A stretch of DNA of 64,000 nt from Bolinopsis microptera (GCF_026151205.1 NC_087082.1:4133408-4197407), one strand, 5' to 3'; shown: positions 19,302 to 50,050, counted from the first letter of the stretch. The notes: generated by a model from the sequence alone, not told the origin. Numbers and translations: made by a program.

Positions 19302-20254
19302 ATCTGAATGTGTTCATGCTGAACAGTTTGCTGTGCTGCAAGTAAAGTGTCTGTAAGACTTTTTTAGCCCGGGATACCAAAATTAAGTACATGTTTGATG
19401 TTACTATTTTAGGATGCACGAAAGTTAAAACAGTTTTTAATGAATATCTCCAAAACTAAGCACTAAACCCTATGTTGCTTTATATCTTGTATGTAAATGT
19501 GGCCTTTGCAGTTAGTTTGAGCTAAAAGAGAGGCCCCTACAACGTTCAGAAGCCGAGATACAAAAGTTATATATTTGCGCCTGAGGGTAATTTAGAAATT
19601 CCCCCCTAGGGTTGCATTGGAACTACTGATAGAAATTGTGTACCTTATCAATTCTGATCCAGAATGACCATACAAAGGACCTGGTTTCTAGAAGAGTTGT
19701 AGACACCAAACTGCATACTCGATTTCAATTAGCTTCTAGAGTAGATTTTTCACTCGCTCCAGTGAAAATCAGTTTTTATGGATTTTGTCCAAAAGTAAGC
19801 ATTTTGGGCCTTTATGACCTTTATAGTGTCAATACAAACATGTGCATTGCGGTCAATTTAAGCCAAATTTTGAGCCTCTAAGACTTTCAGAAGCTGAGAT
19901 ACAAATTTGATGAAATTTGTGCCTACGCCTGAGCTTAAAATTAGTTTTTTGCAGATATCTCGGAAACAAACAATTTTAGACCATACATTGATTAATAAGT
20001 TGTATATAAATGCGGACATTGCAGTAATTTTAAGCTAAAAATGAAGTCTCTATGACCTTCAGCAGCCGAAATACGAAAATCCCGTATATGCGACTGAGGG
20101 TAATTTAGAAAATTTGCCATGTAGGGTTGTCTCTAGCGATACAAATTGCGCACCTAAACGATTTTGGTTTAGGATGACCTAACAAACAACCCTTTGTTGT
20201 CAGAAATCGTGGACATCGAATTGCACACTCAACTACACACTGCTACTAGAGTAT
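19302..20254 (-). repeat. Outer right arm of the giant inverted repeat
   Basis: Reverse complement of the left outer arm, with the same two diverged units of about 505 bp. The outermost shared word is ATACTCTAGTAGCAG, read on the minus strand at 20254-20240. Apparent ORFs inside are not conserved between units and are not supported. Confidence 0.7.
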
Positions 20255-20865
20255 GACGGAATTGTAATGAACAAAATCCTTATAATTATTTATGATATGT
20301 TTGATTTCTTGTTAATGTTTGTCATTCAAATTTGGTAGACGGCCCCAACGTTAATGTGGCTCTTGCTATGTGTTGGTTCAGCCGAATTAATTATTATATA
20401 ATCAAGTTTATTTTTCTCGTTAGTTGTCATCCGGCCAAACATTAAGCAACTTATATTGCAGTACCATTTATCATTTAGTATATCAAAATATGTCATTGTA
20501 ATTTTGCATGGCTTAAATGTAACGCTTGATTTATATATATATAATGATTAATTGAATTTTCAAATAAAAATACTGGACATGAGATGACGAAGTATCTTAA
20601 GCAGCACTTTTAATTATACCTCCACTTAGAACTTGATTAGTCACGAACAATAGAATCATTATAAATCATTACAATAAAACATCTTGATCAATAAATGCCT
20701 AGCAGCACCAGACAGCGGCCGTGTACCTTTTTCGACTCCACGGAGTCCCTGATGGACTTTTGTTAATAATTTGACCGCAACCTTTCTTTCTCGAAACATA
20801 AATCCTACTGTACTTCATTACAGTATTAAGATAATATAAAGCAAATCATGTGAATATTTGTATCA
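20255..20865. other. Spacer, no gene recognised
   Basis: AT-rich sequence without convincing exon or repeat boundary. Confidence 0.35.
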
Positions 20866-20955
20866 CGTTGCGACCCCCACGGTCGTTTTCACTATGTGAC
20901 GATACAGGGGGAGCCGCGCACTTCGTGCGCGGCGGGTCATACAACGTATGACAAG
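20866..20955. repeat. Short dispersed repeat K, copy 2, with GC-rich hairpin
   Basis: This is the inverted match to 8296-8355. It contains an additional near-perfect hairpin CCGCGCAC-TTC-GTGCGCGG at 20914-20932 and ends in the small palindrome TCATACAACGTATGA. Confidence 0.6.
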
Positions 20956-21162
20956 TGAATATATGACTACGAAATAGATCTATAGATTTGTCCATAATAT
21001 TTAATACCGTATTGATGGTTTTGAATTTTGTATATTGAATTTTAATGTGAAGCGTTTACTCTTCCCCCTCGGCAATTAATTAGAAAGTTAGATGAATGAC
21101 AATAATTGCCAAATGACGTAGTAGATATAAATGTTCAATATTGTAGAGTGATTTCAAGAGTA

Positions 21163-21232
21163 GTGGTCCACAGGGGTCCGAAAAAGCCGTACAGGCACTT
21201 GGGTCCTTATCCTTGTCACTAGTCCCAATTGG
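21163..21232 (+). repeat. Short repeat I, copy 1
   Basis: GTGGTCCACAGGGGTCCG, GTACAGGCACTTGGGTCCTT and the following bases match 57079-57142 in the LINE-D2 3' UTR. It may be a relic of a related LINE 3' UTR. Confidence 0.5.
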
Positions 21233-21382
21233 ATTCACTTAACACAAAACATGAACGTTTACAATTTAGACGTACACATTGGCACGATATTTATTAGAAA
21301 GCAAACAGTATAAAATAATACGTGCGTGCGCGGCTTGAGCCGCGCCGCATAACAATTTATGCGTTTAGGGGCTGGAGTACGC

Positions 21383-21469
21383 TTACCTGAGGACCCCAGG
21401 CTTTAATGTTGTTAAACAACAACCGAATAGAGGTTAGGCGGAATGACAGGCTGAGCGCGGCCCAGTAAG
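21383..21469 (+). mobile_element. Mini-element J, copy 1, 87 bp with 7-bp target-site duplication
   Basis: It begins TTACCTGAGGACCCCAGG and ends GCGCGGCCCAGTAAG, flanked by AGTACGC on both sides (21376-21382 and 21470-21476). The ends form a short inverted repeat (TTACCTG / CAGTAA). The 3' half (GGAATGACAGGCTGAGCGCG) recurs at 23088 and 23779. Confidence 0.65.
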
Positions 21470-21913
21470 AGTACGCGTGTTTACTGATTAATGAAATGTT
21501 GCATTGTAAATATTTAAAGTTGACGATATATTATATGATTTAATAGTAAATTTTTCAAAGCTGGCTTTGGACTTCGGTAAAATTATAACTTATTTATTTA
21601 AAAGAAAAAACCACGAATAGTTTTAAATTTACATAGTCGTATAACTATAATCAAGTTAATCCTGTTTTCAAGAATGCGCGGCTTTGGCGGCCAGTTATTG
21701 ACTTGTACATAAAATTGAATTTTAAATAGAAATGTGAATGTATTAAAATTTAAAACTTTCAAAACGGAGGCTTATAAATATTATTATATTATGATTGTAA
21801 AATAAAGGATAAAATTTTAAATTTGTTTCACTAATGCATTAAAAATTAGAAATGTATGTGTTTCATTTTGTTATTCACAGTATACGATCAATTAAATAAC
21901 CAATCAAGTAAGG

Positions 21914-21950
21914 GGTCGTTCACATGTTACGTAATCAGCCGAGGGGATGA
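21914..21950 (+). repeat. Partial end of the GGGGTCGTTCAC MITE
   Basis: GGGGTCGTTCACATGTTACG followed by TAATC matches the terminal repeat of the elements at 5345 and 26785. The opposite end was not found nearby. Confidence 0.45.
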
Positions 21951-22074
21951 GGTTTCCAAAAAGAGGGGGTTTGTAGCGCGATGCATTACTTGGCCGCGCC
22001 GCGCATCTTCTCGCAACCACCTTCCGCCGCGCAAACTATCATTTTTACTTCGCGTCGAACAGATCGTTGTTGCT

Positions 22075-22273
22075 TTGCTCTATCCAGAGCCCTTGCGCTT
22101 GCAGTAGCGCGCGCCCGCCTCACGACTTGACTTGTGAAACAAGCGCGCCCACAGTGGCGCGAAAGCACATGGTTAGGTGAATTGTTGCTCTAACCAGAGC
22201 CCTCTCGCTTGCAGTATCGCGCGACCGCCGTACGCGTAGACACAGTAGTACGCATAGACACATGGCTATGTGA
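22075..22273 (+). mobile_element. GC-rich SINE-like element H, two copies in tandem
   Basis: Copy one (22075-22180) begins TTGCTCTATCCAGAGCCCTT and ends GGTTAGGTGA. A diverged second copy (22185-22273) begins TTGCTCTAACCAGAGCCCTC and ends GGCTATGTGA. AGATCGTTG occurs on both outer flanks (22061 and near 22276), a possible target-site duplication. Related copies lie at 48022 (inverted) and 59544. Confidence 0.6.
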
Positions 22274-22317
22274 AAGATCGTTGCTTTGTTAATTCACAGA
22301 GCAACGATCTGGAAGGG

Positions 22318-22930
22318 TTAAGTAAAACAAAATTTAAGTAAAACAAAATATAAATTTTATTGCCGTTACAATGAATACCCAGGAAACCTTACCGTTAGAG
22401 GCCTAACTTCGGAAGTAAAAGAGATAGAAACGTTTGGTTTTCAACAAAATGTCCGTCTCGTAAAACTAAAGTAGGCTCCCCAGGAGCCAAATTCAAAACA
22501 ATGCAAATGTAGATTTTGAATTATCGCGAAAAGTCATATTTTAGGCCTTATAAAACTGCGCAGCTTTAACTTTGCAGATTTTTGTTCTCTGATTGGCTGA
22601 ATCGTTTCACGTGGTACGCGGTACAATTGCATTCTTGGAATAATTGAAGCGTGCAAATGCAATGAACTAACGAGCGCGCGCGGAGTTCAACAAGCTTTGA
22701 AAAGGCGATCATTCTGTAGTAATATCGCTAGCCGGTAAGGTCTGCTGGGTAATGATATTATAATAAATATAAGTAGACATCCGATAATAAACTTGTTAGA
22801 CGTCCAGTACAACCCAAGCTGTCGGCCGACTAACAAAATAAAAAAGCTAGTATGTTCAGTATTGTTCATAGTTTCTCAAATGAGCATACTTAGACAACGG
22901 TGAACGGAAATAGCTTTAATTCTGTGTCAT
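22318..22930 (-). mobile_element. LINE family G 3' end, copy 1 (includes repeat E copy 2)
   Basis: The plus-strand left edge carries two 16-bp units (TAAGTAAAACAAAATT) followed by TAAATTTTATTGCC, the terminal tail of a minus-strand LINE. The body contains repeat E (22380-22650) and a region 22690-22930 that matches 48400-48660 in inverse orientation. No ORF is supported. Confidence 0.55.
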
Positions 22931-23040
22931 CTTAGAAACTTTACATCATTTTTGAGATACAAAAATAAATATACATCAATTTACATCGTCAATCAATAGA
23001 TCGGCGAAATGCACCACTGGCATGGGCGGGCGGCCTCGCC

Positions 23041-23118
23041 TTACCTGGTGACCTCTGGCTATCATGTTCATAAACATAGAGATTAGGCGGAATGACAGGC
23101 TGAGCGCGGCCCAGTAAG
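23041..23118 (+). mobile_element. Mini-element J, copy 2, 78 bp with 7-bp target-site duplication
   Basis: It begins TTACCTGGTGACCTCTGG and ends GCGGCCCAGTAAG, flanked by CCTCGCC on both sides (23034-23040 and 23119-23125). The 3' half is nearly identical to copy 1. Confidence 0.65.
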
Positions 23119-23328
23119 CCTCGCCGAGCTGCGAAGGATTGACATCGTGAATCAAATCTTTTACTAAAATGACTACGCTAGTGTAATTTTGGTACTATAG
23201 CTGATAGCATTAGCTATGTGTAAAACTGATTATAGAAGGGGGAGGGGTTGTCGCGCTCACTAAATCGCTCGCCCAAACTTTTCTCATTTAACTGTTAATG
23301 CGCATTTTCGCATTGGATAAATCGCAAA

Positions 23329-23460
23329 ATTAAGTAAAACAAAATTAAGTAAAACAAAATTTAAATTTTATTGCCATATTACAATGAATAATAATATCAT
23401 AATAAATATACTTAAACTTAAACATCTGATAATAAACTCATGAATATTGGATATGCTTAC
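23329..23460 (-). mobile_element. LINE family G 3' end, copy 2 (short)
   Basis: Two copies of the 15-bp unit TAAGTAAAACAAAAT are followed by TTAAATTTTATTGCC and sequence resembling the end of 22318-22930 and of 48640-48735. Confidence 0.5.
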
Positions 23461-23778
23461 GAAATGTAAAATAATTAGCTGTCAGGCGGTTTTATTCATT
23501 ATGTTTATGATCATAATAGCCTGATGTCCCCAGGTATAGTAGTAAGGCCACGCTCATGATTAGCAAAAGATTGAAATCGTAAATCAAACGTCAAATAAGC
23601 GCAAAATAAATTGTTAGTTGTCAGTGTCCATTTAATTGTTAAAGGGTGATACTCGTAAAATAGTTGTTTCAAATATTAGGACCGCGTCGACGAGTCCAAC
23701 TCAGCGCGGGTCTTGGTAGGTTATAAACATACACCATACAATTGACAATGTCCATTGTCAATAGCAAATAGACTAAGC

Positions 23779-23809
23779 CGGAATGACAGGCTGAGCGCGG
23801 CCCAGTAAG
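23779..23809 (+). repeat. Mini-element J, copy 3 (3' part only)
   Basis: GGAATGACAGGCTGAGCGCG followed by GCCCAGTAAG matches the 3' half of the copies at 21383 and 23041. The 5' half is not recognisable upstream. Confidence 0.5.
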
Positions 23810-26783
23810 CGCTACTTTGAAGCTTTTGTGCCTAAAATTTCGAAAAGAAATAAAAGCTGCGTGCGCTACTTCGAAGAAAGTTAGACTAGTATTATCAATT
23901 ATCTGTCAAAGAATAAATAAATTATAAAACTAATTTATACATATCAAATTGTATGTGTTTCCGGTGGAAATATAGCGCGCGCTTATATTTAATACGTTAT
24001 ATTTTTGCGTTTTGACAACTTCTGTTGTAGGCTTATAAACTATTATTATCAAGACATGCGTAGAGTTGGACTTGGACGGTATTGGAACAACTTCTTTACG
24101 AGTATCACCCGTGGTAATTAACAACTTTTGGTACCAATTGGTTTATGGTTTATACTTTATAATTATATCCTCCAGATCCAGTCTAGTCTTAACCTTAAAT
24201 TTAATTGCATTGGAAATGTGGACATAACTCACAGTAGCTCTGATACGTCGGATTAGAACCTGTAAGACAGGCCTCCAGCTCGCCATTTTTGAGATTGAAG
24301 CAAATCGAGGATTTCAAAGTGTGCAGGATCAAGGATTTTCAGGTTGACAAAACACCAGTGGAAAATATTTTCGTAGGCTTTTCCATTTCCAATGTGTACT
24401 GACATGTAAATAATTTTGAAACTGATTATTTGAACAATTCTAATAGTGACAATGAAAACACCAGATTTTAAACTTATACTTATAAACTAAATATCATTAT
24501 TACGAGTCGAATGCACATATCATATATCAGTAGTATGATACTTGTTTCAGACACGGGTCACCAAGCTTCCGGTCAAAATTAAAAGATAAACAACCAAAAT
24601 GACATGGCATACAATTACAATTGTCCAGAAAACATCAGACTTAATAAAAGAATGCACCTTTTGTTCGCCAAGTAACCTTTAATACTATCATCACGTTCTA
24701 ATTGCCAGACTATATATTCGGAGATACCTAGAAACAAATATTATAAACAGCCCAAGTACATTACATATACATAATATTATCTCGACTACATTGTAATTCA
24801 TTCCATACTCTACCAATAAACTCACTTGCTATAATGAGTGGTAATCTAAATATAATTCCTCATATTACTAAATATTTGCTAGAATATTCTATAATAAAAC
24901 CTGAAGAGTTGACCAATTCGCTTTCAAGAGATTAAGATAAATTTAATTTTGAGCCAGAGAATAATTATTGTGGATCATCCAATTAAAATTTTCACATGAT
25001 ATACACAAATTAACGAATTCGGATCGTTTTCTCGTAAACTTTGTGACTTTTAACATAAATTCTGGATCAAATTTCATTCAAATATTCCACAATTAACTTA
25101 AAAAGATATTGAAATGGATGGAATCTAAGGCAAAAGTTAATGCCTATTAAGGTGATAACCTAAACGAAGCCAGTTGATAACATACTAATGAACGCAAGAT
25201 ATTTTAAACAATTTACATGATGCGACATAGTTATAACATAGTTACTTAAATATCGTTGTTCACACAAATCAAATATACAAAAAAGTAGTCCAAAATTTCA
25301 TATAACTCTCAAATGTTAACAACACAAATAGTATAATTAATAACAGAAAATTGCGGGCACAGGGTCAACGTTTTGATAAATATAGTTTCATTGTTTTAAT
25401 AGCGCTTCAAGAAAGTACCAACTGCAATGCTGGCGGGCACAGTCCAAGTTTTATACTAAGATGTTAGCTATCTAGGGTTTCCAAAAACATTACCGAATGA
25501 AATGTTTTCTTGATGTGTAGTGTAGTAGTAAGATTCAAAATCACGGATTTTCAAGTGGATAGACATTTTGAAATTTTTGAGAGAATGTATCATATTGTGC
25601 TTAAAGATAAACGGTTTGACTCCTGTGCTACAACACTGATGCCAAGGCAACAAAAAGAGTTATACTCAAAGATAACCATATATGGTAGCAAGCGGGACCA
25701 TATTTGGTATCAGGCATGCCGCATGACCATATTTGGAAAGAAACGCTGCGCTCATCTGGCATCATCAGAGTTGCATAATATATGAAGACTTCAGTTTCTA
25801 TAATACAAATACAATAACTATTACAACACTTACTATCAAATCTCACTACTCAGACTAGATAAAACCTCAGAATACTCGAATAAAACTACAATTGTTATAA
25901 TTACATAATTATAATTATACAACTTTAATCGCATAATTATATAATTATAATTATACAACTATATAAATTTATACTGTCTATTAACGTCGTTTGAAAACCT
26001 CCAATATAATATATCAACTATGTAATATGTTTCAAATCGTATCCGACTAATTTTGCACTCAGTATAAGAAAAGGTCAATACATCATATCGATGTTATTGA
26101 TTGCGAAAGCTCAGGTAATAACAAAGACCTTTAAGTTTCAGATCAATAATTTAGACCATAAATTCCCATGGGACAGAAATTAACAATAGACAATTTCATT
26201 TTTAAATCGATTAAATGAATACTTTTAGCAATAAGAGTATCTGCTAATAAACTTCAAATCCCTTGACCAAATCATCTTTTTGGTTTATTGGCGTTAATCA
26301 TGAAATTTTTCAAACAGATATAATATCTTAACGCAGTGAACGTATAAGCAATAAAAATTAAATTTTCAGTGATACCTCAGTCAGCTAAAGCTAAAACAAA
26401 TGCAGATCAAAAAACACGTGACGTGAATGATAACCCCGTTTGAAGCGAACAAGTGACGATCACAAAAATTGACACAGTATGCCACATAAAGGCGTTCAGA
26501 ACGAATTGTCCAAATACTTTCCAATACGACAGTATTAAGATAAAATTTGTCCGACTCCCTCAGCCTTAGATGCTCAATATTAACGCACTTTTAGACTGTG
26601 CTATAGTACAAACGTACAACATAATTCTCGTTCCGATAAAGCACCAAGGTCAAGGTTTGTATTCCAACATTGCTGGGGGTCGCGTCATTTTGCCATTGAT
26701 GGCGGAGATATATCTCGTCATTTTCGCCACGAATGGCGAAAAGATTGCTAAATTTTGTCATATCTATATACATTTTCACCTTT
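23810..26783. other. Long gene-free stretch
   Basis: AT-rich sequence of about 3 kb. Short frames near 24.0, 25.5-25.8 and 26.6-26.8 kb have no recognisable domain and no splice context I can support. I see only local palindromic AT words (for example 25900-25960) and no RNA gene. Confidence 0.4.
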
Positions 26784-26784
26784 A

Positions 26785-26904
26785 GGGGTCGTTCACATAT
26801 TACGTAATCGTTTTTTCGTTTTGACCGATTTTTACACATAATTATTATTTTAAAATACGCCCCCTCCTTCCCTCTCAGTGATTACGTAATATGTGAATGA
26901 ACCC
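26785..26904. mobile_element. MITE with GGGGTCGTTCAC terminal inverted repeats, copy 2
   Basis: It begins GGGGTCGTTCACATATTACG and ends as the near-complement (CGTAATATGTGAATGAACCC), about 25 bp of terminal inverted repeat. It is flanked by TA on both sides (26783-26784 and 26905-26906), which suggests a Tc1/mariner-type mover acting in trans. It is non-coding. Confidence 0.7.
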
Positions 26905-26906
26905 TA

Positions 26907-27437
26907 AACGGCAAATATGGCTACTTAATTTTTGTATTTATTGCCAAAAATGTCGAAAAAAAACTGCAGAATTATCTCTTTCACCACCCCCATTGCTGTT
27001 ATCTAGTTGGAGTCGGACCCTGTTTAAAATAAATCGATTGCCCACATTAAAATGATTCCCACATATTTGTGCTAAACGTTGCCACATAATCGAGATGCAT
27101 ACCCGAGGAACATGAACAGTTAATTAACTTATTTTAATATATCCGGAGAGGGGTGGGCAATTCTAACTTATCATATTTAGAAACCTTACTTCAAATAAAC
27201 AGCTGTCAGACGTTTTTCTACAATCAGTATAAAAATAGACAAATCCGAACTTAATTTCCCTTAAAAATCGAAAATATTCTCACTTTTAACTTCATCAACA
27301 GTTATTTGTGAAATATATTATAGATACGACCGTCATTAGAGCATTATAATGGGTGCAGTCGCAAACATTAAAAATTCCAAGATCCCAGGCCTAGGCTTGG
27401 TCAGGCCTGCAACCCAGGAAACCATGCTTTGTAAGTG
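26907..27437. other. 3' flank of the INPP5A orthologue
   Basis: Presumed 3' UTR and downstream sequence of the minus-strand gene. I found no canonical AATAAA on the minus strand within the first 200 bases after the stop. Confidence 0.35.
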
Positions 27438-46661
<19,224 letters not shown>

Positions 46662-46676
46662 TTCCCTTTTTACATC

Positions 46677-48021
46677 CTGCAACTGAGAAGATTTTTTTAG
46701 ACTCACATTATTATACATTATTATACATTATGTGAATTATGTGATAAATTACATGTTATCAGACATCAAGGCTTACAAATTGTGAAAATCATTCGATCAG
46801 CAATAATAAAAATGAAATAAGCATAACATTTTAGAATTTTATATCTATTTATTTGTAGTTGTACTATTATAACCACCACATTATCTAATTTACATGCAGT
46901 AAGGTTAGTCAACAGTTTGAACCAAACTATCTTAACTTATACCAACAAAATTGTCTATAATATTACAGTTTAAAACTTTAGGTCACGTGTACGCGTTATT
47001 AAATTTTACAACTCTTTTTTAACATACTGACAGGTTCTCTGTCCAGTATTAACTACAGTATATTATAAATGTATTATTATATATACAGATAAATGTCTCT
47101 ATATCAGGCTTCTCGGGGAAAACGAAATATACACAGAAGAAAAATAGTACAGTTAAGAGAGATTCCCAGCATCTGTAGCCAAATAAAATGCCAAGTAAAT
47201 ACCTAACCCATTGGTGTGTTGTGTTGTATTACCATGGATTACAGCTTGATAAGTACTTGCATCAACATGAAATGCAATGTGAGCTCCGTTAAATGATATG
47301 TATTGCACAAATTGGCCATACACAGACTACAGATTCTATTGGGGAATAAAATGAGCTCATTATAAATAGAGCTTCAGGGTATAGAGAGGTAAAATTACTT
47401 TATATTCAACATATTATACACTATTGCCTCCCCCATTTGGATACATAGCCAATGCATCTATACTATAATTCTGAAGATTATCTCTGTACGACCGCCCACG
47501 CGCAAATTAGGTAAACAAATATAAGTTGAATAGTATCCATGGTAACGAGGGTTATATGCGCATGAGCACGTGCAAAGATTTGCGAGCAACATTTTGATCG
47601 GTTTTGACGTAATTGCATTGTGTTTAGTGCCAACTACATTTTAATCAGCTGTATCTTTGGTTGTGACAGATATTTTTTGATGCGATAAAAACTGACTACC
47701 AAAGAATACTACTACTACTAGCTTCATCCTGTACGCAGTACAGTAAAAGCTATCTAAAATCATTTGTACAGCTAGAGCTGTTACTGGAAGTGGAAACTTC
47801 GAAAATAGGTTTTTCACCCAGTAAGGTTTCCTGGGTGAATAATGAAAATCTATTGTGAAACAAGTTAAGTCAAATTGTACTTAGGACTGTTGTACATTGC
47901 TCATGTGTAAAGTTACGTGTGTTAAATAAAAAAAGCTATCATTTAAAATGCCTATAATTAGAGGACGTCATGCATTGCTATGTGCGCCGCGCGGGTTTTC
48001 ATCATTCAGGATACAAGGATA
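46677..48021. other. Upstream region of the INPP5A orthologue
   Basis: An acceptor-like TTCTCAGTTGCAG (sense strand) ends at 46677, implying a 5' UTR intron. No non-coding first exon or promoter could be placed. A short block at 47800-47835 resembles repeat E. Otherwise I see nothing in it. Confidence 0.35.
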
Positions 48022-48124
48022 CACCTAACCATGAACCATGTGCTTTAGCGCCGCTGCGCGCGCTTGTTTCACAAGTAAGGGAGGCGGGCGCGTGCCACTG
48101 CAAGCGCAAGGGCTCTGGATAGAG
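48022..48124 (-). mobile_element. GC-rich SINE-like element H, inverted copy
   Basis: Plus strand runs from ACCTAACCATG through GCGCGCTTGTTTCACAAGTA to GGGCTCTGGATAGAG, the reverse complement of 59544-59652. It is embedded in a (GATACAAG)n array that continues on both sides. Confidence 0.6.
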
Positions 48125-48125
48125 G

Positions 48126-48241
48126 AAATACAAGGATTTAAGGATACACTGATACAAAGATACAAGGATACATGGATACAAGGATACAAGGATACAAGGA
48201 TACAAGGATACAAGGATACAAGGATACAAGGATACAAGGAT
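48126..48241. repeat. 8-bp minisatellite (GATACAAG)n
   Basis: About 14 units, the first five degenerate and the rest perfect. Two further units lie at 48008-48023, before the SINE-like element. Eight-base terminal repeats are known at 3' ends of CR1-type LINEs and their SINEs. Confidence 0.85.
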
Positions 48242-48404
48242 AAAAAAGTGATAATTCCTTTATTGAGTAAAGCGCCTAAGCAGCAAAAGAGGTATAAATA
48301 AATTCTTTTAACATACTCTGTTCTGCCAATCAGTTCTGACTGTTGATATAATTATTTAAATTTGATTCTCAAAAATGATGTAAAGTTTTTAATATGACAT
48401 AGAA

Positions 48405-48735
48405 TTAAAGCTATTTCCGTACAGCCTAAGTATGCTCGTTTGAAAAACTATGAACATGCTAGCTTTCTTTATTTTGTTAGTCGTCCGACATCTTGGGTTG
48501 TACTGGACATAAAATTGATGACATAAAATTAAAGCTATTCCCGTTCACCGTTGTCTAAGTATGCTCATTTGAGAAACTATGAACATACTAGCTTTTTTAT
48601 TTTGTTAGTCGTCCGACATCTTGGGTTGTACTGGACCTAACAAGTTTATTATCGGATGTCTATTTATATTTATTATGATATCATTATTCATTGTAATGGC
48701 AATAAAATTTAAATATTGTTTTACTTAAATTTTGA
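48405..48735 (+). mobile_element. LINE family G 3' end, copy 3, with internal duplication
   Basis: The block containing AATTAAAGCTATT, ACTATGAACAT and GTCGTCCGACATCTTGGGTT occurs twice in tandem (period about 117-127 bp). It is followed by the GGCAATAAAATTTAAAT tail and TTTTACTTAA units, the reverse complement of the tails at 22318 and 23329. Confidence 0.55.
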
Positions 48736-49140
48736 TTTACTTAATAGTTGTAATTCATTCATGAGTTGTAATTCATGAGTACTCATTCATGAGTAGAGTA
48801 AATTGTTGCTATGCAGGGCTACGACCTTGGACCTGGAAAATTTGGCATCGTCATTCGTCAATCGATGCCTATAACGTTTAAAATATTGGTTGTTTTGAAA
48901 TAAAGTTTAGTTTGTTTGGCGGCCAGCTACAAACTTTAAATATTAAAATTGCAATAGTTGGAGGGTCAATTTTTCCCGATACGAAGTGACGCAAAAATAA
49001 TTGATAATATAATTCAATAACATTGCTCATACAGAAAAGTTTTTTGGTCCCATTATATATTAACAGTTAACGTTTTTTGGTAATTGGTATAAAGGTCGTG
49101 CTAATTTAAAAAAAAAGAAAAAAAGGGGGGACCCCCAACC
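48736..49140. other. Spacer, no gene recognised
   Basis: This contains tandem TTCATGAGT words near 48757-48795 and a poly-purine run at 49107-49127. No gene is seen. Confidence 0.35.
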
Positions 49141-49149
49141 CATGTAGCT

Positions 49150-50050
49150 GAGACACCTCACAGCAAGTAGACCAAGTAGACTTTCCCCATCCCAAAGCTA
49201 CCTAGCTATGCATTCTGATGATGAATCCACGATTCTTGCCAACTAAAAAATTGTCACAATCTCCATTGGTGCAACTAGAACTGTGCTTTTTGAGTCCAAA
49301 CAAGACAGAGACCAAGATCCTGTAAAGCTTGATGTGAAGTCTAACTCACTTTACACCATGACAAGGTCTTCACAAAATTGGTACCGCCACGGTGTGCCAA
49401 AATTATCTGATGATACCTCAACAGAGGAGAGATTTTCGATCACCTTCAGATCTCTCAGCCAGTCTCGACGAAGCATCGTTTTAATCGGTGATTCGAATAC
49501 CAAAGATGTCAACTTTGGGGATGGTACAGGTAAAGTTGGTCATTCCTTCCCTGGTAAACGAGTAAAGGCTGCCCGTGTCAAAGACATCAATCCGCACCTG
49601 TGTGCTGGATTCTCCAACGCTTTCCTTATGTGTGGCACCAACGATCTACGCTGCGAAAACGTAAAAAATGTCTCAGATATTCACGAGGCAGTGTCAACAC
49701 TGAAGAATAAACTAACGGAAATACGTCAATTGTGTCCACTTACTAACATTTTTGTTGTACCTGTTTTACCATCAAGAATCCATGAAATGAATAAAAATAT
49801 AATGCTCTACAACAACTTGGTACAGGAGATGATAAAGAACTGTTTTCCTAATATTTGGTTTCAGGGTATGTATGGTTTTTTAGATAACAATAAGCTATTA
49901 TCTGTTAAGTTCACTAGGGGTAACGACATGATTCACTTAGGAAGTAGAGGTTTAGCTAAGTTTGTAAGCCACATGAAAAACTGTGTGTTTCTGAAGGAAA
50001 AGGCGTCTAGGGAGTCAGCACAGAGGGTTGGATCCACTGGTCCAACCTAA
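49150..50050 (+). pseudogene. LINE-D1 ORF1: AlkB-like dioxygenase (broken) plus SGNH esterase
   Basis: The frame from about 49150 shows the AlkB iron motif HSDDES, then TAA at 49244-49246, then TISIGATRTVLF, the distal histidine in NWYRHGVPK, and arginines in ERFSITFR. The SGNH hydrolase follows: block I VLIGDSN (catalytic Ser), block III CGTNDLR (Asn), block V DMIHLG (Asp/His). SGNH esterases in CR1-like ORF1 proteins are established and are thought to act on lipids or esters near membranes. The AlkB part is discussed under findings. The ORF ends at TAA 50048-50050, 13 bases before the ATG of the PHD frame. The internal stop and missing N-terminus make it non-functional as a full protein. 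Confidence 0.8.

Larger units (their letters stand above)
11767..20254. mobile_element. Giant inverted-repeat (foldback-like) structure, about 8.5 kb, with nested LINEs
   Basis: The outer left arm (11767-12693) and outer right arm (19327-20254) are close reverse complements. They start at ATACTCTAGTAGCAG and end at GCAGCACAGCAAA. Pairing continues inward between 13050-13076 and 19302-19326, then between 13077-13340 and 15100-15439. Between the arms lie LINE-B1 (15447-19294), LINE-C (about 14118-15090), a short LINE tail (12691-13049) and a palindromic core. Removing these insertions leaves a nearly continuous long palindrome. I see no transposase. It may be a foldback DNA element or an inverted duplication. 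No convincing target-site duplication was found at the outer ends. Confidence 0.7.

Noticed and set aside
11767-20254. Polinton/Maverick-type giant element
   Set aside because: Arm length would fit, but no DNA polymerase B, integrase, ATPase or capsid frame is present; the coding content is nested LINEs.
25510-25846. Overlapping 91- and 72-residue frames as a gene
   Set aside because: Frames on both strands, repeated CATATTTGG words and no domain; not supported.
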